From Dastarcus helophoroides (lineage: Eukaryota; Arthropoda; Insecta; Coleoptera; Bothrideridae): a stretch of 64,000 bases of DNA. Shown here piece by piece: positions 23,601-35,600 of the stretch. The stretch spans positions 29,686,626-29,750,625 of the forward strand of contig CM053327.1 of the NCBI GenBank assembly GCA_028583605.1, read 5' to 3'. Each line of letters begins with the position of its first letter. The stretch's first letter is position 1. Position numbers and translations under genes: made by a program. Below the pieces are notes generated by a model. That model worked only from the letters and a program-made list of their open reading frames with translations. It searched no databases and was not told the origin of the DNA.

Positions 23601-26600
23601 TACCTTAAATTTACAGTAAAAATTTGAATTAGTTTTTATACATTAATAAGCTAAAACGTTCAAAAAGTATTTAAGAATTAAATTCAAAACTTCCATGCTT
23701 TAAAAAAAGAATTTTAAATTTAAAATATTAAAATTGAAAATCGAAATTTCGAGAAAAAATAAAATTTTAAAATTAAAATTGAATTTTTGACTTGAAATTT
23801 TTGGGAAAAGTAAGAGGTAAAGTTTGAAATTTTAGGTTTAAAGTGGACATTTCGAGATAAGAGTTGAAATTTAGAGGTAAGATCGAAATTTCGAAGTTTT
23901 GAAAATAGGTATAATCGAAGTTCCGAAAAAAAGATTTTTAGAGATCCAATTTTTCATTTAAAATCTTTTAAAAATGTACAAATTTCGAGTTTAGAATTTA
24001 AATTCCTTCCCAAAATCGAATTAAATAGCAAAATCTGTAGCAATTCTAAAAAAATCCTTTTTTTTTAAGACTGAACTCGAAATTTCTACTGAAACCACTA
24101 TTTTGAAAAAATAGAAATTTTGAAATTGAAATGAAGATTTGAAGATTATTAAAAATGTTAATTGAAATTTCGAGGATAAATTTAATATTCTGAGCAAACA
24201 TTGACATTTTATAAGATAAATTGATATTTTGAATTTAAAATCAAACTTTCCACTTTTCTTTTTTGAAATGTAGAATTTAAAGTGGAAGCTGTAAAGTTTG
24301 CAATTCAAGAAAAAAAAATATAAATGTTAGGTTTAGACTGCAAATTTTTAATTTTTTTAAAAAAAAGTTTGGATTTCAAAGTCTTTTTGCCCCATCTTTG
24401 TTGTTGGAAATTTGCTTGATAGCCCTACTGACGTTCAAGTATGAAAAGTGTCATGGATGCAAATTGAGCAAGGATAGAATAACTGTCCTTCTAGCACAAG
24501 GATGAGAAATCTCTTTTTACAGCGGGCCAATTACAAGGCTAAAAATTTTGCGCGGGCCGCATGTGAGAAAAATATGAATGCTGGGACGCTTGCACCCCCT
24601 GGTTCATTGGAGAACTTTCCAATTTTTCAGAATTGATTCTTTCCTTGAAACATTTTTTCGAAATTTCTACCTTTTTTTTCAACTTTTGTATATTTTTTTA
24701 CAAAATTAGACTTTTTCTTTTAAAATTTTGCATTTATTCATAAAATTTGCCTTCATTTAGCAAAACTGACCCTCAAAATTTTGAATTTAAAAGTTCCTCG
24801 GTTTTTTTCTTAAATTTCGTCATTTATTGAAATTCGACTTTTCTTGAAAATTTCGCCTTTTTTTGATTCTGAAAATTTTAACTTGTTTATTAATATTTGC
24901 CTTTTTTTTTTAAATCTGGTCGATCTTTTGACAAAAAGGTATATTTTTTAAAAATTTAAAATTTTTGTGAAAGGACAAAAAGTTTTTTGTAAATATCAAT
25001 CCGTTTTTAATCCAAATTTCTGATAGTTTCAACTTGTTTGTCAAAATTTCGATGTGTTATCACAATATTTGACATTTTCTGATGCCTGTTGAGGCAAGGT
25101 GGGGAGCCTGTCTTCCTCTGACTAGTTCAAAGACCCAAGAGAAAATAAATATTCGATTTTTCTCTTAAAATTTACTCTTTTTCTGAATTTCGAAGTTTCA
25201 CTAAGATTAAATGCTTTTTCGCAAAATTTAGATCTTTTTTTCAAAATTTCTTCTACAATATCGTCTTTTTGTTGGGGGTTTGACTATTTTTTTGATTTTT
25301 TTTAATTTGAACAATTTTTTGTCCATTTCAAAGTTTTCTCGATTTTCTCGAAAATTTGCCTGTTCCTCAATATTTGTCTTTTTAGAAATTTCAATTTTGT
25401 TTTCAAAATCCAACTTTTTAGACTGTTTCAAAAATGGTTTATTTATTTCAAAATTTTGTCATTTTCTTGAATATTTGTCTTTTTTAATAAACTACGACTT
25501 TTAGATCAAATGGTTTTATGGTTATGAACATGTTCACTTTTCTGTTGTTGCGAAAAATATTTTTGGGGATTTCGAGAAAAAGATTTCTTGTAAATTCAAC
25601 ATCTTTACTGAATTTTAAATTTTGAAAACAATGTTTTTGAATCTTGCGATTTTTCCTTCTCAGAGTTGTACTATTTTTTGAAAATTGCATCTTTTCCCAA
25701 TATTAGATCTTTGAAAATTTTAATTTTTTTTTAAATTTTGCACATTTCTCGAGTTTTTGAGAAAGATTAGGGTTTTATTTTCAAAAATCCTGAATTTTTT
25801 TCGAAGTCTTTGTTTTTTCTGATTTAAAAAAAAATTTATTCCCGATAATTTCAACTTGTCCAAAATTCATGTTATTCTCCGAATTTTCACTTCTAACTCA
25901 AAATTCAATTTTATCTGTTTCTGGACATTTTCATTTAAAATAGAATTTTTTCCAAAGATCTAGACTTTTTCACAAAGTTCGTTTGTTTTTTTTTAAATTG
26001 TATCGAAATTTTAATAGAAATCTAAACCATGTGAGAAGAATATTTTTAGAAAATTTTGAAAAAAAGATTTCTTGAAAAATTTCAAAAATATGACAAATTG
26101 AAATAAAATAAAAATCTGAAATAATTATTTTTTTACCTGAATTTGACTTGTTCTGGAAATTACAACTCTTTTTACAAAAATTTCTTTTTGGAAATTTCGT
26201 CTCTTACATTTTCACTTTTTCGAATTTCGACATTTCTTAAAGTTCTCCAAAAGGTTGTTTCTTAAGATTGGGCTTTTTCAAAATTTTGACTTTAATTTGA
26301 AAATGCGATGTCCCCAATTCTGTAGTTTTTAAGTAAAAATACACATTACTAAGTCAGAAGGTTTTCTTTTTTTACCCATGAGTTTTTTAGAATGATTGTT
26401 GCTGCCCCCCTCTCTAAAGAAAATCTTGCCTACGCTCATATTCAAGATATTTCATAAATCGTGGAAATTTATATTCTTTTTTTTTTATTAAATTGTTTGA
26501 CATTTTCTTTTCCAAAATTTTTACGTAAAACACTAGAGCTTAGGCAGGTCGTGGACCAAGTCTTGCTTATCTCTGTTCTAGCATGTAACATGGACGGATC

Positions 26601-29600
26601 TCAAAAGTTGAAACCACTCATTATAAAGAAATATACGAAACCACGCAGTTTCAAAGGAATAAAGTTGCTGCCCACAACTTATCGGTCATGCAAAAAATAA
26701 TGGATGACGATAAAGCTGTTTAATGAATGGCTGATCTCGGTTAACAGTAACATCAAAAGTGAGAAATGTCAGATCTTACTGCTTTTGGACAATTGTACTG
26801 TAAATAATAACCCACCATCATTAGATAACGTAAAATTGATTTTTTTTCCACCAAACATGACATCAAGATTGCAACCATTAGACCAAGGCATTATTCAAAA
26901 TTTTAAAACTCCCTACCGCACTCTTTTGTGCAGGATAGCAATCAAAAAGGTGAGAAGTTGAACACAACGGTTTTGACCGCTATAATTATCATTGATAAGG
27001 CCTGGAAAAATGTCAACCCTGCTTCAGAAAACGCGAGTTTAAGCAAACCGAAAAGGTAGAACAGTCAAAAAAAAGCCGCCATATGTTACGAATTCTGACT
27101 CACGGTGGGGACTTCTACCTAACTGTGGAGAGTTGACGTTTGAGGATTATGTTCAAGTTAACGATGACATCTGTGTCCACGGTTCCCTAACCGATGCTGA
27201 GCCGTTGGATTTGGCCTCTCTGGATGAGGACGAGTAAGAAAATGAAGAAGAACAACTACCAATTTCCGTCACAATGAGCAAGGCAAGGAAATGTCTTACT
27301 ATCCTATGCTCCTATGCCCTCAGAACGGACACAAGTGAGGATTTCTTCTCAGCTCTCACTACTATCGAAAATTCATTGGACAATGATAGATGAAAGTCGC
27401 TCACTCAAAAGAAAATTACTGACTTATTTTCAAAATGAACATTTGTGTCCAATTTTAAAATGTTGTGAAATAACAATCACAAATTTTGATGAAATTTTTG
27501 TTTATTTAAATTTTTTCCCCGCTGCCTCATGTTCATTTGAACACAATTCTGAACTCTCGGTACTTTGAACTTTTTCGCTGATTCTTCGAATTTCAAATTA
27601 TCGAGAGTCTACTGTACCTACACGCCGCTTCTCTGATAATAGTTCCCTGAAGTAAAGTGCCCTTTATTACTTCAAAATATTTACGTTCTTGGGTAGAGTT
27701 TCTATCACCCAGACTAGTCGAAACAAAAAGAACGAACATTTTAAATAAAAATATCACGTAGATTAGAATTTAAATTTAGTAACAAAATTTCAACCATTTG
27801 CAAAACTAAATTCGAAATTTTTAATGATAGTACTTAAAGAAAAAATCTATTTTAGTAACTTTTTCGAGATTAAATCTTTTAAATTTTTCACTTCTTAAAC
27901 TTCAATTTTAAGCTGAAAAATTTAACCTTTAATTCAAATTGGTTAACCTTCTTCCTGGATAAAAAGGTTTTAGGGATAAAGCCTCTTTGTAAAGCAAAAA
28001 AATATTTCGGTTTTTGTTAATTTTGTGCTAACATCTTGCCCTTGAAAAGGGCCTGTTCAAGAGGTCAAGTTAGGTTACGTTACTGGTGATGGCGATATAT
28101 CTTTTGAAACAAAACTTTGTTGAATGAAAACTAAAGAGATTTGGAGAGATGAGGGATATTTGTAAGCTATCATTAAATTTGTGGTAATCTAACTTGTAGG
28201 TCCCATGAGTCGAGCCCCTGTTGACACAGATAATTAAATGATTGCCACTCCTACACATCCACCACTCTATTAGGGGTTAACTTAGTTTTCACGTTCGCTA
28301 AGAGACGCAGGAATCGCAACTATTTCGCAGTTTTGTGTTTTAAACAGACTAAATAAATTGAAAATTGATAAACTTGTAATCCTTTGGTACTCTCTATATT
28401 TTTGTTTCGTAGTATCAAGAATACTTTTGATTATTATAGTTTTGGACTTTTAAACCATTCTATTGGTAATAACGATGAAACACCATAACAAAGGCATAAA
28501 ACGGATAAAAATGTCTCTAGCAATGACTACGAAAATCTCATTGGCAATAGTATTTGCTGGTTGTGGCGCTTTTATCGACTTTAAGTCCATAATAAAGAAA
28601 GAAAGACAGAAAAAAAAACCTATTAACTGGAAATTTCCAGTTAGTCGTAAGAGTCTTTTAATTAAAAGACTGTTACAAGGAAATTTTGTGATTGTGGTGA
28701 CTGATAGAGAGACCAGATCTACAACGTGCATGTCTCGCGGGCACTACTATCAGCTGATTACTTAAAGTGTTCAACGTTCAACAAGTAGGTTTCCTGAGGC
28801 GGAAAAATACGAGGAAAATAATTAATTAATAGTTAGATATTCTCTGCATCTTCTTTGCGATGTAGTGTTATTTTCATTCATGTTTTATTTATTTTCTTCC
28901 CCAGTTACTCCTTCCACAATTTTAGATTTTTAGTAACCTTCTCTTAAGGATTGGCAGTCCAACGCAATCACTGTTTGAGGCAATCTATAAGAGATTGCCA
29001 ATTCTTAACAGACGGTTTCTCAAAATCTAGAATTGTGGAAGGAGCATTGTTTGGGGCATTTTATAAGAGATTGAAATACAAATCTTGTCCCCTGAAACCA
29101 AGAAAGATTAAAAAACACAACAAAGGTTGCTCTGTGTTGTATTTTTTAATCTTTCTTGGTTTCAGAGAACAAAATTTGTATTTTAATTTTATAGATAACC
29201 AAGGTCCAGTTCGTTCCACCAAAATTATAAGAATTGCCAATCCTTAGCCGAAGATTACTGAAAATCTAGAATTGTAGAACGAATAACTGACGAAAAAAAG
29301 CCAATAAAACATGAATAAAAATAATTAATTGCTGATTATATATTTTTGATTTACAGGGGTATTTACTAGGAGCCTCTCTTGGAACGACAACTTGTTACTC
29401 TCAACCGCAGGACCATTTCAAATCCGTGGCAAATCCTGGTAAGCTCTTGCTAACCATATTCGTTTTCGTTAGAGGTCAGTTAATGGAAGCGAAAATTTAT
29501 TATCCTTGTTAACCGTTTTTGGTTATGCTAGGAATTGTAATTTAATTCTTGACTTTAGCTGTAACGAACATAAATTTGTGATAATTAGACGGTACCTCAC

Positions 29601-32600
29601 ATTGTACATAATACAACACCATCTAACTAAAATCTCTAATGTTTCAGTATTCCCAGTAGATTGGAGAGAGCCCTGGCATCAAGAAGGTAAGTAATATCAA
29701 CTGGTTCATAATTGATGTGCTAAATGTAAAAGCATTTAACCCCCCGTTTTATATAAAACACATCACCAAGAGAAGCCGCTTCTCTTTCGGTCCTATTTAG
29801 TCCCCCGGGGGACAAGGCAGACGGCAAATGGTTCGTCGAGCTTGGAACAAAGCTTTCACCTGTTGTTGCTCGTTATCAATTATGTAAAGTGTTAAATGAT
29901 GGACGCTGTCCCATTGGGATTGTTGTGCTTTGTTTTCAAAAGCCTGTTGAATTGGGGATCCGTATCATTTGTTCCTTCTTTACTATATATCACTTATTAT
30001 CCATTTAAATGATAAGTTCAAAATTATCGTATTAAACTCATATTATTTGAGAATATTTTTCAATTGACATTTATGAAAATTTTATTTTTTTGTGCTACTG
30101 ATGCATTACCAAAACAAAACTAAATTCTATAACTTAAGGGAAATATTCTTATCACATTAAGTACCTTAAATTTATCATAATTCAGAAAATATATTAACCG
30201 AAAATACAATAAAAAGAATCATACAAAAAGCTTAAATATTGTTACGGGCTTATCGGTTCGATTGATTACACGTGATGGATTATACCCACTTCATTACCAA
30301 ATTAACTCGGCACACATCAACTGAACAGTTACTCACTACTTATTTACTAATTGCTAACCCACTAACTACACTTACTTCTAACTGACTGACTTGTGGGAAA
30401 GCTGACCGCCTTTTATAGTTTTGGTCCCCGGCTTCTAGAATTTTCGGCAGATAAGGCTTATCGTTTGCCGAAATTTCTGGAACGCTTATCTGCCGTTTGT
30501 TTCGTTACCGCGGCCGCTTTCCACTTATCCATCCACTTTCCATTATCGTTGGTGGATGATATTGACAGATATTTGTCGGATCCAACGTTATAGTTTGGCC
30601 CCTGTCTTGTTGTGAACCCTGTCTTAAAGTAAAACCGTATGAACCCGAGAAATAAGCTGCAGAAAGTTGTAAATCTGTAGTTTTGGTTTAAATCAGTGTT
30701 GTGCCTTTTGTAAAAGAGGGGAATTAAATCGAAAAAAGAACAGAGATAGATTTAAAAGCCAAACCACTTTAAATTTCTATTCTACTTTGAATTGGAATGC
30801 ATTCAAAAAATATTACTCACGTCTACTCTGCCAATTGAAGAATTTAAGGTAACCCTATTTCATTTTATAAGTTTATGTCCTGATCAACTTTTGAGAACAA
30901 CTCAAAATTTACAAAATGCATTCAAAGTTTGATTCAAAATTTCGATTATACAGTTGTCATTTTAGAAAAAAGAGAAGACAGTTTGAAAAAAAGCGAAATG
31001 TTGAAGGAAACAGATAAAAATTTATAATACAAATATTTTCGAGTTGAACATATTTTCAGTTTAAATCTAAATACACAATTTTGAGATAAAATTTCAGAAA
31101 AAGGCAAACAATTGAATAAAAAAACTGCAACTTTGGAATTAAGCTCCAAATATTAAGAAGCAAAGTCAAAAGAAAAGAGCCCATATTTCAAATTTTTGAG
31201 TCGACATTTCTGAGCAAGAAAATTGGAGATTTAAACTAGGCACTTTGAGAAGGAAGACCTATCATTTGAAAAAAAACTCCTATATACAATAGATTCTTAA
31301 TATTTAAAGGAAATTTCTATTAAAATTTTTGACTGCCTGAAAATATTGATTTTAAACTGGTGTATTAAATTCTTTTCATATTTTTTCTTTTGAACCTAAG
31401 ATCTTGCTCAAAGCTTAATTCTTTTTTTAGAAGAAGCCGAGATTAGAGTTATAAAATTCGAGAAAAATGTTAAAAGAAAAGGCTAAACCCGAAATTTTGG
31501 GATTTTATTTAATAAATCAAACTTAATTAATCTTTTAAAAATGATTATAAGAAGAGTTTCATGTTTTCGAGAAAGAAGTCAAAATTTCGAAAGAAAACCG
31601 AAATTCATGTAAACATATTTCTCAACTTTTCTACTTTAATTTTTAGAAATACTGACCTTAAACTGAAATATTCGTCTATTCTCTGTAATTTTGCTTCAAA
31701 ATTTTTTAAACTTTTGTTAATAACTTCAGGTTCGTTCAAAATTCTTGCTTTATTCTCAAAATTCCCAACCAAAACATGCAATTTTCTGCTTAAAATTTCG
31801 ACTTCCAAATCAAAAATAAAAAAAATCACTTTTCTAAAAATTGTTGCTTTTTTTCTCGAAGTTTAGACTTTAATCCCCAGTTAGACTTTTTCCTCGAAAT
31901 TTTGAAATAATTGAAATACAGAAATTGTCCTCTGAAACCAAGAAAGATTAAAAAATACAACGAAGGTTGCTCTAATGCGTGTCGACAGCCAAGCTGTCAT
32001 CTTCAGAGAGATACTAAGATACTTAGATAGCATTTCTCTGAAGATGACAGCTTGGCTGTCGAAAGGTGTTAGAGAAGCCTTTTTTGTATTTTTTTAATCT
32101 TTTTTGGTTTCAGGGGACAAGTTATGTATTTCAATTTTTGAAGATAACCAAGGACCAGTCCGTTCCACCAAACTTTTGAAATTTTGAGTTTAAATTCTTA
32201 AATTAAAATCGAGCCTAAAAGACTGACACTTGGACGATTTTCCAAATTTAAAAGAAATTATTGAATGCTCCTAAAAGCTTTAAATTTTTAACAAAAAATC
32301 CAATGTTGAGAAAAAAACGGAATTTCAAAAAAAAAGTCAAAATGCTAGAGAAACGTTCGAATTTTCGAGAAAACCTTTGAAATTGAGTAAAAATTCGAAA
32401 TTAAAAAAAAATCGAATTTCAGTGGATTTAAAAAGCGGACGAATTTTGAAAAAACATTAAGCTAAATTCTAAGAAAAATGAATTTTGAGAATAACGACAA
32501 TTTTAAAGAAAAAAGTTCGGCGGAGAAGATCGAATTTTAAGAAAAAATTTGACAAAAGTCAAATTTGGAGAATACTCGGTAATGGTAAAGACGAATTTTA

Positions 32601-35600
32601 AACAAATAATCGAAATATTGAGAAAAAGACGGATTTTCAGAAAATCGCAACTTCTAAATTCTAAATTGATGTAAATGTCGAAACTTCTAAAAAAAAAATT
32701 CCAAAGAGAAAGTTCTCATTTCCACCGGATTTGAGGTGAACCTATGTTCGAGAAAAAGTCAAACTTTTAGTTTAAATTTCTAAAAACTTTGATTCTAAGG
32801 GTAAACATTTTTATAAACAAAACCAATGTTAAGAAAAATAACCAAATTTTAAAAAAAGTAAAATGTAGAGAAAACATTCGACAATTAAGAAAAACTTTGA
32901 AATTCAGAAAAACATTGAAATTTTCCGGAGGAATAATTCTTCAAACTGGGTGGCCATAATTTTGGTGAAATGGACTGGTCCTTGGTTATCTTCAAAAATT
33001 AAAATACAAATCTTGTCCCCTGAAACCAAGAAAGCTTTCATCTTGAGAGATATACTCAGTGTCTCTCTGAAGGTGATAGCTTGGCTATCGAAACGCGTTA
33101 GAGCAACCTCTGTTGTGTTTTTTAACCTTTCTTGGTTTCAGGGGACAAGATTTGTATTTCAATCTCTTATAAAATGCCCCAAACAAATGCTCCTTTCACA
33201 ATTCTAAATTTTCAGTAACCGTCTGTTAAGAATTGGTAATCTCTTGTAGATTGCCTCAAACTGAGTCGCAGAAATGTTAAATAAAATTAAAATATCTTTG
33301 GAAGATAGAAAGAATCGAATTTTGCGAGTAAAATCGAAAAAAAAAAGAAATTGTTAAAAAAAGAGTTGACTTTTAGAGAAGAAAATAACAAATTTTGCGA
33401 AAAAAGAAGAGCTTTCGAGAAAATAGTTTGAAATTTGAAAAAATCTAAATTTTTATATAAAGACAAATTTTGAGGAAAAAATATTCAGTAACCTAAAGGA
33501 TCGGATTTGGCGATAAAGATGAAATTTCGAGAATAGAAGGATTTTGAAAAACATTTACTCAAATTTTGAAGAAATAATCGGAATTTCCAAAAACAAAAAC
33601 GAATTATAAAAAAAAAATCAAATCTCGAGAGGAATATCGAAATTTCAACAAAATCAAGAACAAGTTCGAAATTTAGAAGGAATTCAATAAAAACTTTGGA
33701 AAAAAAATTTGGAAAATTGGGCGAATTTCGAGGAAAAGTCGAAATTCCACGCTTGCATACTTATTTCCTGTTGACTCCTTAAGTCAGAGAGACACGAGCA
33801 GCACCCTGTCAAAATTTTGAGAAGAACTTTCCAATTTCCAAAAAACTGGGTTTAAAAAAGTTCAAAATTGTTTATTCAAATTTTTATAGACTAGAATTTT
33901 TCGTATTTAAACTCAGAATTTTGATTACAAATTACGAAATTAAATGTGAAGTAAATATTTTGAAAAAAAATATAAATTTTTAATTAAAATGAGTAAATAT
34001 TTTAAGAGAAAAAAGTTCTAGAAAAAAATTAACTTTTAAACTCAAATTTGCTTGAAGAAAACTCAAAACGTAGAAATTTCCATTTCTAAACGAAATGTTG
34101 AAAACAAAACAGGAATTTTCCAATTTTAGTTGAAAGGTTTGTAAAAAAAATTGACATTTTGAGAAGAGTTCTAGAAAAGAAAATTGTTTTAGTATAGAAA
34201 ATCTTGAAAAATTTAATAGAAAAAAGATGAAGTTCTAGAAAAAAATTAACTTTTAAACTCAAATTTGCTAGAAGAAAACTCAAATTGTATGATTAACGAC
34301 AAACTTTTTAGAAAAACGTAAAACTTTTCATTTCTAAACCGAACTGTTGAAAACAGAACAAGAATTTTCCAATTTTAGCTGAAATGTTTGTAGAAAAATT
34401 GACATTTTGAGAAGAGTTCTATAAAAAAATCTTGTTTAAGTATAAAAAATCTTGAAAAGCTTAATAGAAAAAAGATGAAGTTCTAAAAAAATTAACTTTT
34501 AAACTCAAATTTGCTAGAAGAAAACTCAAATTGTATGATCAACGACAAATTTTTTAGAAAAACGTAGAAATTTCCTCTTTTAAACCGAAATGTTGAAAAC
34601 AAAACAAGAATTTTCCAATTTTAGCTGAAATGTTTGTAGAAAAATTGACATTTTGAGAAGAGTTCCAAAAAAAATCTTGTTTTAGCATAAAAAATCTTGA
34701 AATGGAAGAAAATTTTAAATTTAAACTTAACATTTTTGAAAAAAGGTCCAATTTCTTAATTGGATTAAAAGTTTTAAAAAAAAGAGAAAAATCAAAACTT
34801 CGGAGAAGTCAAAATTTTGATTTCTAACTTAGAAATTATAGGAAATATCTGAAAACATTTTAATGTACACAAGAAAATTTAAGAAAAAATCGAGATTTCC
34901 AGAGAAACTCAAGCAACTTAGAAAAATGAAATTTTGGGACTTAATTTGATAAATGTCAAATTCTGAAATTTATTCTCAAAAAAAAAATTGAAATTCAGAG
35001 AAAATGAATAGAGGGATTTAAGGAAAATGACATTAGAACTCGTAAACTTAACATTTCTTAAAAAAAATAAATTTTCCTCCTATGGTGTCGAAAGTTAAAA
35101 TTTTCTTTTGAAACGCTTAGTTGAGAATCCAATTTTTCTCTAATCGTAACAAAAGTAAAAACCTGTAGATTTTGGGGATTAAACTAAAAACTAGGAAGAT
35201 TTAAAAAGAATGTAAATCTTCAGTTAAAAGTGTAGAGTTGGCAACGTCGAACAGGAATCATGTCATTTTTCAAAATTGGTTCAGTGGCGTGTTCTCTTTG
35301 GAAACTCGCTTCCCTTGCAAAATGAAAAAATATTTTGTGAACTTTTGGGGAAGTTCGACTTTTTTCTCAAACCTCCTAGTTCAAACTAGAAACGTTTATT
35401 TCTTTCCTAAAACTCCAATTTTTTTTTCAAAATTTCAGGTAATATCTGAAAATTTCAATGTTTCTGAAGATATTGAGGTTAAAGTTCAATATTTAATTTT
35501 TCTTTTCTATTTCGTTTCCCACTTTCCTCAAAATTTTGAATTTAATTTCAAAAGTTCCACTTTTTTCGTATTTAAATTCCAAACTTTGTCCATTTTTTGT

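Noticed and set aside
28450..28765. Overlapping 93- and 100-codon frames on opposite strands
   Set aside because: The symmetry comes from the two perfect palindromes; no domain and no matching splice sites.
30393..30593. 66-codon frame (+)
   Set aside because: It lies wholly inside a solo LTR.
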